Assembly (NCBI RefSeq): GCF_003426815.1
Contig: NZ_QKYK01000004.1
Span: forward strand, 211,084 to 275,083
Length of the DNA: 64,000 bases
From: Desertimonas flava
GTDB taxonomy: Bacteria > Actinomycetota > Acidimicrobiia > Acidimicrobiales > Ilumatobacteraceae
Reading direction: 5' to 3'
Both the position numbers and the translations under genes were made by a program. Below, one piece after another: positions 17,346 to 25,353 of this stretch. Position 1 is the first letter of the stretch. Every line of letters starts with the position of its first letter. Below the pieces are notes generated by a model. It ran no database searches. It was not told the origin of the DNA and saw only the letters and a program-made list of their open reading frames with translations.

Positions 17346-18338
17346 TCAGTCCCGGAGCCGATCGAGTGACACGGCAGCCACGAGGACGCCGCCTTGCACG
17401 ACGCGCTGCACGTCGCTCGGCACGCCGAGCAGGATCAGCCCGTTGGTGATGGCGGCGAGGAACACCGACGCGATCAGCGTGTTGATCATCCTGCCCCGTC
17501 CACCCTGGAGGCTGACGCCGCCGAGGATCACCGCCGTGAGCACGGGGAACAGCGAGTCGGCGCCCATCGTCGCCTGCGCCCGCCCGATGCGGGCCGCCTG
17601 CATCAGGCCGCCGAAGCCGGCGAGAGCACCGGCGACCACGAACACGACGAGGCGGATCCGCTGGACCGGGATGCCGGCACGATACGCAGCCTCGCGGTTG
17701 TCGCCCGTGGCATAGAGGTGGGCCCCGAACTGGGTCCGGGTGGTGACCGCCCAGGCGACGAGGTAGCACCCGAAGGCGATGACGACCGACACCGGGATAC
17801 CGACCACCTTGTCCTGAGCGAGGAAGGAGATGCGCTGGAGGTTCTCGCCGAAGATGCTCGACCCGCCGGTGTAGAGCATGGCCAGTCCCTCGACGGCGCC
17901 GAGCGTGCCGAGCGTCGCCACGACGGACGGGATGCGTGCGTAGTTGACGAGCACGCCGTTGACGGTGCCCACGGCGGCGCCGATGCCGAGGGCGATGGCG
18001 ATGCCGACGATCGGGTGATGCCCACCGACGATCCATGCTGCGCCGATGCAGCCGGACAGGGCGAGGATGGCGCCGAACGAGATGTCGAGCTCGCCGAGGA
18101 TCGCGACCATCGTCGTGCCGATGCCGATGATCGAGAACACGGCCGCCTGGCGCAACAGGATGAGGATGTTCGCCTGCGTGAAGAAGGTGTCGGTGGCGAT
18201 CGTCAGGTACAGCGCCCACAGGACGAAGATGACGATGAACCCTTCGCGGGCGAGGAACTCGACAATGCGGTCACGGACGCTGGCGACACCGTCGAGTGCG
18301 CCGGTCGGACCGACGGGTGGCAGCGCCGTGTCCGTCAC
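17346..18338 (-). CDS. sugar ABC transporter permease (RbsC family)
   Basis: A 330-residue membrane protein with about eight to ten hydrophobic helices of the RbsC/FrcC family. Segments include TTMVAILGELDISFGAILALSG, ATLGTLGAVEGLAMLYTGG and ATGDNREAAYRAGIPVQR, the conserved cytoplasmic loop that touches the ATPase. The frame is open further upstream to 18752. GTG 18338 is chosen because it overlaps the stop of the upstream gene as GTGA and leaves a normal N-terminus (VTDTALPPVG). Confidence 0.92.
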   Translation of the reverse strand: MTDTALPPVGPTGALDGVASVRDRIVEFLAREGFIVIFVLWALYLTIATDTFFTQANILILLRQAAVFSIIGIGTTMVAILGELDISFGAILALSGCIGAAWIVGGHHPIVGIAIALGIGAAVGTVNGVLVNYARIPSVVATLGTLGAVEGLAMLYTGGSSIFGENLQRISFLAQDKVVGIPVSVVIAFGCYLVAWAVTTRTQFGAHLYATGDNREAAYRAGIPVQRIRLVVFVVAGALAGFGGLMQAARIGRAQATMGADSLFPVLTAVILGGVSLQGGRGRMINTLIASVFLAAITNGLILLGVPSDVQRVVQGGVLVAAVSLDRLRD

Positions 18339-20431
18339 GACGCCACCACCTCGACCGTGCCGCCGGCCTCCGACACGCTGGCGACCACGCATCGCTCCGC
18401 CGGGACGTCGAAGCGAAGGGTGATCTCGTCGATGCGCACGGCTGCGGACCGTGGGGTCCGCGAGTCGCCGAGCCAGCCGGTCTCCAGGTTGCCGAGCAGC
18501 AGCGTGCGGCCGCCCGCCGATTCCCACCACTGCACGGTCAGCGGCTCGTGGATCGCCCGATCCTCCACGGCGACCGGCGCCGGTTGCCGCGACCACCACC
18601 GGGCGACGGCCCGTGCGGCGGCGACGCTCCCGTACTGCGAGCGAGGCAGCAGCGGGTTGGACGGATCGGCGAGCTCGGGCGGTTGCCACCACGCCGTCGC
18701 CGACGGCGTCGAGCCCTCGCCGTCGCGATCGCTGGCGACCAGTGTCGGCCACTCGTCGGCCTCCGCCAGGACCTCGACGTCATCGCCGGAGATCTCCACG
18801 CACGCATCTCCGGCCAGGTGGATCCATCCGTTCGACGCCTCGCCGTCGAACGCGATCCGCTCACGGTGGTAGCCGGACCGCCGGGTCTCGCCGCTGCACG
18901 TGGCGCCGGCCGCGGCGAGCAGCTCGGGCGACACGGCATCGGCCCGGCCGACCACGACGAGTGGCGCCGCGGGCCGGCCGGTGACGGTCGTGCCGAGCTG
19001 CACCACCGCCCCGCCGTCGGTCCGGACGCGATCGAGCCACTCGCCAGCCGTCGCCGCCAGCACGGGGAGCCCCCACTTCATGGCGAGGGCCACGGCGTCT
19101 TCGATGTGCTCACCGCTGTTGCGTCGCGGCGTCCACGCGTGCACCGCAGCCACCGCGTCGTGATCGAACACCAGCAGTGGTCCACCGACGGCGTGCATGC
19201 CGGCGGCATCGTCCTCCGCGGCGTCGAGCTCTCGCGACACGAACGAGACCGCGTCGGCGTCGAGCAGATGGTGCTGTCGGTCGTTCATCCACGACACATA
19301 GGTCCCGTCGGGAACCTCGAGCCCCTCGGGCGTCACGACCGCGGCGTGCGACCATGCCCACATCGCCCAGCGCAGCTTGCCCGGCACGTCGTGGACCGTG
19401 TCGAAGGGCTCCCAACCGTCCCATGTTTCGATCAGCTTGTAGTGCCGGACCGGCCGGCCGCTGCGGCGCACGGCGACGCCGTGGGAGAGCAGGTTGGTGT
19501 GCTGGTTCGTCCAGCCCTTCCACCAGTCGTCCCACCAGTCCTGCCAGGCACCGCCCCACGTCTGGTCGATGAGGACGTCGACACCGCCGCCCCGCAGGAC
19601 CTCGGCGGTGTCGATGCATCCCGAGCGCCACTCCGCCGTCGCGCCGATTCCCGACGTGTAGGCCATCACCATGGCCGTCGGCCGCGCCCGCTTGACGGCG
19701 GCGAAGAGATCGCGCACGGCGATCGTCCACGACTCGTTCTCGGCGGGGTCCGTCGATGGCGTCACGCCGTAGGGGCCGCGCCGCGTGTAGAGCATCGGTC
19801 CCCAGAAGCCGTCGCGGAGATGGATGACGTCGAGGCCGCATGCCTCGGCGACCGCGGCCCACTGCGCCGCGAGGACGTCGGCGAAGCGGGTGCCCTCGTC
19901 GATCCCCTCCGGGAAGGCGGCGTAGCGGTGGCCGTCGGCGCGCAGCGGAACGCGCGGGTCCAGGTCCGGTCCCGGCAGCGGCGACAGGTCGAAGGGATAG
20001 AGCTCGGGATGTCGATCGCACCAGTCGCTCTCCAGGTCGTAGATGTCCGATCCGGTGATCACCCGGCCGACGCCGGCGACGAACAAGCCGACCCGCAGGC
20101 CGGGCACGCCCGCTCGCGTGGCCTCGGCACGGAGGTCCGCGGCCAGCCGTCCGAGGTCTGCGTAGGTCGCATCACGCCAGCGCACGTATCGGGCCGTGCG
20201 CATCGGGAGCCGCTGGTCGAGCTCACCGCCGAACTCGGTCACGACGTCGACGAGGAACGCCGGATTGAGGATCACGCCGCACTCGCCGCGCCGGCCTCGC
20301 CACAGGGGCGCGGTGCGTTCGACGAACTCCGCCACCGTGGCCTGTTGCGCCGACCCGTGCGGCTCGAACCAGTCCAGGTCGATCTCGACGTAGCGGTCGG
20401 GCCGCAGCCCGTCGGTCCTCGGTACCCGCAT
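18335..20431 (-). CDS. predicted TIM-barrel glycoside-hydrolase-like protein, paralog 2
   Basis: A 698-residue protein paralogous to 12282-14456. Matching blocks are IYDLESDWCDRHPELY (130-145), HLRDGFWGPMLYTRRGPYG (204-222), IDQTWGGAWQDWW (288-300) and KLIETWDGWE (332-341). The paralogs differ most in the N-terminal 120 residues and the C-terminal beta-rich domain, which suggests related but different substrates. No signal peptide is visible, so it should act in the cytoplasm on an imported oligosaccharide or glycoside (inference). It lies between the solute-binding protein and the permease genes, an unusual place that ties it closely to uptake. No family name can be given with confidence. 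Confidence 0.8.
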   Translation of the reverse strand: MRVPRTDGLRPDRYVEIDLDWFEPHGSAQQATVAEFVERTAPLWRGRRGECGVILNPAFLVDVVTEFGGELDQRLPMRTARYVRWRDATYADLGRLAADLRAEATRAGVPGLRVGLFVAGVGRVITGSDIYDLESDWCDRHPELYPFDLSPLPGPDLDPRVPLRADGHRYAAFPEGIDEGTRFADVLAAQWAAVAEACGLDVIHLRDGFWGPMLYTRRGPYGVTPSTDPAENESWTIAVRDLFAAVKRARPTAMVMAYTSGIGATAEWRSGCIDTAEVLRGGGVDVLIDQTWGGAWQDWWDDWWKGWTNQHTNLLSHGVAVRRSGRPVRHYKLIETWDGWEPFDTVHDVPGKLRWAMWAWSHAAVVTPEGLEVPDGTYVSWMNDRQHHLLDADAVSFVSRELDAAEDDAAGMHAVGGPLLVFDHDAVAAVHAWTPRRNSGEHIEDAVALAMKWGLPVLAATAGEWLDRVRTDGGAVVQLGTTVTGRPAAPLVVVGRADAVSPELLAAAGATCSGETRRSGYHRERIAFDGEASNGWIHLAGDACVEISGDDVEVLAEADEWPTLVASDRDGEGSTPSATAWWQPPELADPSNPLLPRSQYGSVAAARAVARWWSRQPAPVAVEDRAIHEPLTVQWWESAGGRTLLLGNLETGWLGDSRTPRSAAVRIDEITLRFDVPAERCVVASVSEAGGTVEVVAS

Positions 20432-20463
20432 CGCGGACGGTGTCGGCGCGCCCTCTCGGTCGC

Positions 20464-21606
20464 TCAGCCCTCGGTGCCCTCGGGAGCAGCGGTGCCGGCC
20501 TCGGTCCCAGCGGACGCCTCGGTTCCAGCTGACGCCTCAGTAGCACTGGCCGCCTCGGTGCCCGCTCCGTCGGGACCGCTGCCCGGGCCGGTGTAGACGA
20601 ACACAGGGACCTCGATGATGCCCGGAACCGTGCCGCCGCTGAGCCACGAGGCGAACGCGTCGAGGGCCAGCTGGCCGGTACCGACGGGGTTGGTGTTCAC
20701 GCAACCCTTGTACATCGTGCCCTCGTCGATCAGCTCGACGGCCTGCGGTTCGCAGTCGATGCCGAAGATGAAGACGTCGTCGGCGGTCTTCCCGGCGTTC
20801 ACCAGCGCCTGGTAGGCGCCGAGGTTGCCGGCGTCGTTGATGCCGAGCACGCCCGTGATGTCGGGGTTGGCCTGCAGCGCGGTCTCCATCGACGTCACGC
20901 CGTTCTCCGCCGTGCCGCCAAGGATCCTCGCCAGGAAGTTGCCGTTCGGGTACTCGGCGAGGAACGACGCCTCGATCATGTCGGCCCGGGCGACGAGCGA
21001 CTCGATCGACGGGTAGTCGGTGATGACCATGTCGATCTCCTCGTCGCCGTAGACCTCGGCGGCGTACAGCCCGGCGGCCGTTCCGGCGGCCGTGGCGATG
21101 TCCTCCTCCTCGACGCTCACGGTCACGGCACCGACCTCGTTGAGGTCGCGGCCGGCGACCTGCACGACGAAGATGCCGGCGTCGGCCGCCTCCTGGGCCG
21201 CCGGGCCGATCGACTCACCGCCGAGTCCGGTGACGATGATGGCGGCCGCTCCCTTGGACACGAAGCCTTCGATCCCCTGGAGCTGTTGGCTCGGGTCCTC
21301 ACGCGAGTCGAAGATCTCGGCGTCGAAGCCGAGCTCCTCGGCCCGAGCCTGGATCGACTCGTTCAACGACTTGTGGTAGTCGGTGGCCATCGTGGCCGCG
21401 ACGATGCCGACGAGCTGGCCCGGCGCGAGGTCGGCCAGCGCAGCGAGTTGATCGTCGCTGAGCTCGATGGCGTCAGCCCGCTCGTCGGCGGCGATCGTGC
21501 CGGTGTCCCCGCTGACGGGCGCGGAGCCGGCATCGGCACCGGATGCGATGCCGACAAGGCTGCTGGCGAACGCGGCGCCGACCGCGACAACAGAACGAAG
21601 TCTCAC
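20464..21606 (-). CDS. sugar ABC transporter substrate-binding protein (RbsB type)
   Basis: A 380-residue secreted periplasmic-binding protein of the sugar type. After a signal peptide (MRLRSVVAVGAAFASSLVGI and a GADAG cleavage region) come QLVGIVAATMATDYHKSLN and DSREDPSQQLQGIEGFVSKG, the RbsB-type N-lobe. Later come NPDITGVLGINDAGNLGAYQ and TNPVGTGQLALDAFASW. The last 40 residues are a Gly/Ala/Thr/Glu-rich tail with repeated ASAGTEA units. The GTG start at 21606, with GGGGGGAACT upstream, is preferred over the longer frame. It is the first gene of the operon that runs down to 12282. Confidence 0.93.
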   Translation of the reverse strand: MRLRSVVAVGAAFASSLVGIASGADAGSAPVSGDTGTIAADERADAIELSDDQLAALADLAPGQLVGIVAATMATDYHKSLNESIQARAEELGFDAEIFDSREDPSQQLQGIEGFVSKGAAAIIVTGLGGESIGPAAQEAADAGIFVVQVAGRDLNEVGAVTVSVEEEDIATAAGTAAGLYAAEVYGDEEIDMVITDYPSIESLVARADMIEASFLAEYPNGNFLARILGGTAENGVTSMETALQANPDITGVLGINDAGNLGAYQALVNAGKTADDVFIFGIDCEPQAVELIDEGTMYKGCVNTNPVGTGQLALDAFASWLSGGTVPGIIEVPVFVYTGPGSGPDGAGTEAASATEASAGTEASAGTEAGTAAPEGTEG

Positions 21607-21660
21607 AGTTCCCCCCGGATGTGTTCCCCCAAGCGTGACCGTACGCACGGTCACACGCCC

Positions 21661-21698
21661 TTTCGTTTCGCATCTAAATGGTTTCGTTTGGTTTCGTC
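21661..21698. promoter_or_regulatory. TTTCGTTT-type operator cluster (DeoR-like) before the sugar operon
   Basis: The region 54-92 bases upstream of the solute-binding protein gene has TTTCGTTTCG at 21661-21670 and GTTTCGTTTGGTTTCGTC at 21681-21698, around a short AT-rich stretch. Repeated TTTCG(T)TT units spaced 9-10 bases apart are known operators of DeoR-family sugar repressors. The DeoR gene inside the operon is the natural binder. Confidence 0.6.
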
Positions 21699-21726
21699 AA
21701 GCTCGCTCCCGCTCGCGGGCTCGAGG

Positions 21727-21752
21727 GGTTGGGGAGTCCGTCGCTGGGGTAG
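21727..21752 (+). promoter_or_regulatory. general-stress (SigB/SigF-like) promoter of the ferritin-like operon
   Basis: GGTTG at 21727-21731 and GGGTAG at 21747-21752 are separated by 15 bases. This matches the GNTTN-N14-16-GGGTA pattern of actinobacterial SigB/SigF promoters. It points to the gene at 21821, leaving a leader of about 60 bases. Confidence 0.55.
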
Positions 21753-21820
21753 TTGGGCGGGACCGACGGCCACCGGTGACCGGACGTCGACGTCGGTGAG
21801 CTCGCAAAGAGGAGAGACGA

Positions 21821-22639
21821 ATGACGACTGTGGTGACCAAGGTCCTGGGTGGAACCGCCAAGCCCGTTGGGATTCTGTACATCGAGCCCGACCTACAGGT
21901 CGAGGACGCCGGAACCGGGACGGGTCTCGACGGCGGGCTGAATGCGCCGTTCGTCGCCGACCTGCTCAGCGCGTGCCTCGCCCACGAACGCTGCGGCGTT
22001 CATCTGTATCGGTCCATCGCCGGGCGTTCGACGATGCCCGACCTGCGCGAACGGTACGAGGCACTCCGCACCGAGACGGAGACGCACGTCGCTCTCCTCG
22101 AAGCGCTCATCTCCGACACCGGCGGCAACCCGATGTACGTCAGCCCGGCCGCTCGGGCGACGGAAGGAGCGGCTGCCAGGCTCGTCGAGACCACCTGGGT
22201 GCTCGACGGCTCACTCGACACCGTGACCGCCGAGCTGGCGATGCTCGAAGCCGTGCTGCTGGCCGAGACGAAGAACCACGACAACTGGGAGCTGCTCGGC
22301 GAACTGGCCGACGCCATGACTGCCGGCAGCTGGCGTGACTCGCTGCAGGCGGCCGTCGACCAGGTCCTGAATCAGGAGGACGATCCGTTGGGGTGGGCCC
22401 GCGAGACCCGACGACGGATGCTGTACGTGGCCGCGACCGGAAGCGAGCCGCCGGCGGCAACGCCGGCCCACCGGGACGAGGCGGCCGACGACGCTGCGGT
22501 CACCCCCGACAGCGCCACGGTCACCAAAGAGGAGCTCTACCACGAGGCCAAGGACCTCGACGTCCCTGGCCGGGGCGCGATGACCAAGGACGAACTGGCC
22601 GCAGCGGTCGCCGCGGCCAAGGAAGGAGACCAGTCGTGA
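21821..22639 (+). CDS. ferritin-like four-helix protein with C-terminal Rho-N/SAP-like tail
   Basis: A 272-residue protein. The middle part (about 45-200) is a helical ferritin-like bundle with Glu/His pairs in HERCGVHLYRS, ETETHVALLEAL and LAETKNHDNWELL, which could hold a di-metal site. The last 45 residues, VTKEELYHEAKDLDVPGRGA followed by MTKDELAAAVA, look like a Rho N-terminal/SAP-type nucleic-acid-binding module, often found at the ends of actinobacterial stress proteins. A Dps-like role in protecting DNA from oxidative damage is possible (inference). GAGGAGAGACG precedes the ATG. The stop overlaps the next start (GTGA). Confidence 0.8.
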   Translation: MTTVVTKVLGGTAKPVGILYIEPDLQVEDAGTGTGLDGGLNAPFVADLLSACLAHERCGVHLYRSIAGRSTMPDLRERYEALRTETETHVALLEALISDTGGNPMYVSPAARATEGAAARLVETTWVLDGSLDTVTAELAMLEAVLLAETKNHDNWELLGELADAMTAGSWRDSLQAAVDQVLNQEDDPLGWARETRRRMLYVAATGSEPPAATPAHRDEAADDAAVTPDSATVTKEELYHEAKDLDVPGRGAMTKDELAAAVAAAKEGDQS

Positions 22640-23862
22640 ATCCGCTGGAACAGCCGGGCATCCCGGTCGAGGAGCAGCTGCGCAGCTGGTCCGAATTGAA
22701 CGTCGAACCGTTCGACAAGCTCGACGTCGACCCCTACACCCGCACCCGCGTCATCCTGATGAACGGGAGCGAAGTCGAGTCGATCCTCTTCTCGCACCAG
22801 TTCGCGCGGAACACCGACAACCTCGAGATCCGCCAGGCTCTCGCGCTGTCACGCCGTGTCGAGGCGCAACAGCAGAAGGCCGTCAACGGCCTCAACCCCG
22901 GCGATCAGACGCCGCTGGAGACCACCATCGGCTACGAGCAGGTCGCCGTCGACCTGACCGCGTGGCTGGCCCGGCACGAGCCCGACCCCATGCTCAAGCA
23001 AGCGCTCGACTTCGCCCTGCTCGAGGACTTCGACCATCTCTACCGCTACGCCAACCTCTACGAGCTCATCGATGGCAAGGACGCCACTGCGCTCACCGAC
23101 CACCTCACCGAGATCACGCCAGGCCGCCCGACCGCTGTCGAACATCGTCATCCCCATGACGACGTCCGCGGCCACTTCGAGACCCACACCGTCGACCCCT
23201 TGTCCCGCCTGCACGTCATGACGATCGTCGGCGCCGAGCAACAGACGATGAACTTCTACATGAACCACGGCACCGACTGGATCGAGCCGATCGCTCGCGG
23301 CCTGTACTCGGAGATCGCCCTCATCGAGGAACAGCACGTCACGCACTACGAATCGCTCCTCGATCCACTCGACTCGTGGCTCAAGCAGCTCGTGTTCCAC
23401 GAGTACAACGAGGTGTACCTCTACTGGTCGATGCTGCAGAACGAGAGCGACCGCCGCATCGCCGCACTCTGGGAGCTCCACCTCGACATGGAGCTCGGCC
23501 AGCTCGCTGCGGCGGGCGAGCTCCTCCGCAAGTTCGAGGGCATCGATCCCGCCGAACTGCTCCCGCCGGAGCTGCCCGACACGCCACTCACGTTCGAACC
23601 GAACAAGGACTACGTGCGAGCCGTCCTGGCCGAGCAGATCGATCTCCGGACCGACGGCCTCGACTACGTCGACGTCTCGGAACTGACGGCAGATCACCGG
23701 TCGATCGAGTACCGCGAACGCGTCAACGCCGGCGGTGTCCCGAGCGAGATGGTCATCGACATGAACCGGGAGCACTCCGGTCGCGAGTACCGCGACGAGA
23801 CCGAGGGCGACCATCCCGTCGCCGACCTCGTCGCCACCGACGCCGGGAGTGGTTCCTCATGA
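22636..23862 (+). CDS. ferritin-like protein with two helical domains
   Basis: A 408-residue protein I know only as a ferritin-like hypothetical. The first half contains YEQVAVDLTAWLARHEPD and FALLEDFDHLYRYANLYE. The second contains GLYSEIALIEEQHVTHYESL and HLDMELGQLAAAGELL. The E-x2-H and E-D-F-D-H patterns are typical metal ligands of ferritin-like bundles. The GTG 22636 start has GGAAGGAGA upstream and overlaps the previous stop. It sits between another ferritin-like gene and a hemerythrin gene, so an iron or oxygen-stress role is inferred. Confidence 0.8.
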   Translation: MNPLEQPGIPVEEQLRSWSELNVEPFDKLDVDPYTRTRVILMNGSEVESILFSHQFARNTDNLEIRQALALSRRVEAQQQKAVNGLNPGDQTPLETTIGYEQVAVDLTAWLARHEPDPMLKQALDFALLEDFDHLYRYANLYELIDGKDATALTDHLTEITPGRPTAVEHRHPHDDVRGHFETHTVDPLSRLHVMTIVGAEQQTMNFYMNHGTDWIEPIARGLYSEIALIEEQHVTHYESLLDPLDSWLKQLVFHEYNEVYLYWSMLQNESDRRIAALWELHLDMELGQLAAAGELLRKFEGIDPAELLPPELPDTPLTFEPNKDYVRAVLAEQIDLRTDGLDYVDVSELTADHRSIEYRERVNAGGVPSEMVIDMNREHSGREYRDETEGDHPVADLVATDAGSGSS

Positions 23863-24413
23863 CGACCGAGAGCCGCTCGATCGTCGAGATGATCACCGAG
23901 CAGCACGCGACCATCCGCCAGCTCTTCGCCGACCTCGAGGCGGCGGCACCGGACGAGCGAGGCGAGGCGTTCGAGCCGCTGGTGCGACTCCTCGCCGTGC
24001 ATGAGACCGCCGAGGAAGAGATCGTCTACCCGATCGTGAACCAGCTCGGTGACGACGCCAAGGCGATCGTCGACGCTCGCAAACATGAAGAGGACGCCGC
24101 CAAGAAGGCGTTGGCCGACCTCGAGGACATGGACACCGCCAGTGCGGAGTTCGCGGCGGCGTTGGCGCTGTTCCGCGGCGACGTGCAGGCCCACGCAAGC
24201 AGCGAGGAAGCCGAGATCCTGCCGCTGCTCGCGACGATGGATGCGGAGCGACTCGAGATCATCGGCAAGTGGTTCGCGGCCGCCGAGGCGATGGCTCCCA
24301 CGCATGCTCACCGCATGGCGCCCGAGAGCGCCATCGGCAACCTGATCGTCGGGCCGTTCGTCTCCATGGTCGACCGGGTCCGCGACGCCATACGCGACGC
24401 AGGACGACGGTAA
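23859..24413 (+). CDS. hemerythrin-domain protein
   Basis: A 184-residue protein with one HHE hemerythrin domain: MITEQHATIRQLFADLE, LLAVHETAEEEIVYPIV, ARKHEEDAAKKALADLE and VQAHASSEEAEILPLL supply the di-iron His/Glu ligands. Bacterial hemerythrins bind O2 or sense iron and redox state. It starts in an ATGA overlap with the upstream ferritin-like gene and ends the three-gene operon. A strong hairpin follows the stop. Confidence 0.92.
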   Translation: MTTESRSIVEMITEQHATIRQLFADLEAAAPDERGEAFEPLVRLLAVHETAEEEIVYPIVNQLGDDAKAIVDARKHEEDAAKKALADLEDMDTASAEFAAALALFRGDVQAHASSEEAEILPLLATMDAERLEIIGKWFAAAEAMAPTHAHRMAPESAIGNLIVGPFVSMVDRVRDAIRDAGRR

Positions 24414-24414
24414 G

Positions 24415-24470
24415 GGCCGCTGGGGTCGACGGGGCACCTCGGGCCTCGTCGACCCCCTCAGTCAGCGGCC
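24415..24470. terminator. bidirectional hairpin between hemerythrin and MerR genes
   Basis: GGGGTCGACG at 24422-24431 pairs with CGTCGACCCC at 24447-24456, and an outer GGCCGCTG/CAGCGGCC pair (24415-24422, 24463-24470) extends it over the last bases of the convergent MerR gene. There is no U-tract. Confidence 0.55.
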
Positions 24471-25228
24471 GCTTCGCCGAACAGAGCGTGCACGACGTCG
24501 ATCGCGGCCGGCGGTGCGATGACCTCGAGGGCGACCCCTCGGGCGTCGACGGTGATCGCGAACGACAGGAACTGGCAACAGGCCTGCTCCGCTGCGGTGA
24601 GTCGCATCACCTCGTCGAGCGGCACGGTCGAGCCGAACACGGCTCGGACCCCGCGGTCGAGGGGCTGCCGCGCGACCACGTGCGTGAGCAGGGCCTGCCA
24701 GTCGTCGACGCGGCCACGCAGCGAGCTGCCGGCGAGCGTGCAGGCGATCGGGTGATCGCCTGGCTCGCTCGCCCGCCTCGCACCGCGGGCGACCGCCCGC
24801 TCGAGAACGGCCATCCCGGCGGTACTGGTGTCGGACACACAGCCGCAGGTGTCGTCGCACGGCCCGTCGGGTCGGGGCCGCTCCAACGCAGTCGCCGCCC
24901 GGCGCAGGTCCTCTGCGAGCACCGTCAATTCGACGATCCGGCGCTGCGCGTCCGTGAGCTTCTCGGCGACCTTCGCGCGGAGCCGGTCCTGGACCGGACC
25001 GCACCGTCCACTGTCCCATGCCGCAGCGAGATCGTTGATCTCACCCAGCGCACAGCCGAGCTGCTTGGCGCGACCGATGAACGCCAACCGTTCCAACGTC
25101 GAGTCGTCGTACAGCCGGTAGCCGGCCGCCGAACGCTCGGCAGCGGGAAGCAGGCCGATGTCCTCGTAGTAGCGCAACGTCGCCGTGCTGAATCCGCTGC
25201 GGTCGGCCACGTCCTTGATCTTGTACAT
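24458..25228 (-). CDS. MerR-family regulator with cysteine-containing C-terminal domain
   Basis: A 256-residue regulator. The MerR winged helix reads YKIKDVADRSGFSTATLRYY, EDIGLLPAAERSAAGYRLY and LGCALGEINDLAA, followed by the dimer helix. Cysteines in DSGRCGP and GPCDDTCGC sit where metal-sensing members bind their ligand. The C-terminal ~85 residues (RVDDWQALLTHVVARQPLD ... AEQACCQFLSFAITVDARG) are an extra domain seen fused to MerR in other actinobacteria. ATG 25228, with GAGG upstream, is preferred to GTG 25240. A thiol-reactive or metal inducer is inferred. It seems to regulate itself through the site at 25248-25279. Confidence 0.88.
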   Translation of the reverse strand: MYKIKDVADRSGFSTATLRYYEDIGLLPAAERSAAGYRLYDDSTLERLAFIGRAKQLGCALGEINDLAAAWDSGRCGPVQDRLRAKVAEKLTDAQRRIVELTVLAEDLRRAATALERPRPDGPCDDTCGCVSDTSTAGMAVLERAVARGARRASEPGDHPIACTLAGSSLRGRVDDWQALLTHVVARQPLDRGVRAVFGSTVPLDEVMRLTAAEQACCQFLSFAITVDARGVALEVIAPPAAIDVVHALFGEAAAD

Positions 25229-25247
25229 CGTCGACCTCACAGCATCG

Positions 25248-25279
25248 ACGATAAACGTTCATGTCGACTTGAAGGTCAA
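25248..25279 (-). promoter_or_regulatory. MerR-type promoter with long spacer and operator dyad
   Basis: On the minus strand TTGACC (25279-25274) and TATCGT (25253-25248) are 20 bases apart. The spacer carries the dyad TTCATGTCGACTTGAA (25258-25273). A 19-20-base spacer with a dyad between the boxes is the hallmark of MerR-activated promoters. It faces the MerR gene itself. Confidence 0.6.
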
Positions 25280-25310
25280 GAGAGATCGGTGGACGACGGC
25301 CAGTCGGTCC

Positions 25311-25338
25311 GGCTGCCCAGCGCCGTTGCTGGGCAGCC
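25311..25338 (-). terminator. hairpin terminator of the chaplin-like gene
   Basis: GGCTGCCCAGC and GCTGGGCAGCC form perfect 11-base arms around a 6-base loop, 15 bases after the stop of the minus-strand chaplin-like gene. Confidence 0.65.
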
Positions 25339-25353
25339 GGGCCGAGATCTCGC

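Noticed and set aside
18296..20596. 766-residue plus-strand open frame
   Set aside because: Antisense shadow of the second glycoside-hydrolase-like gene; no recognisable domain.
22849..23814. 321-residue minus-strand open frame
   Set aside because: Antisense of the two-domain ferritin-like gene; Val/Glu-rich without motifs.
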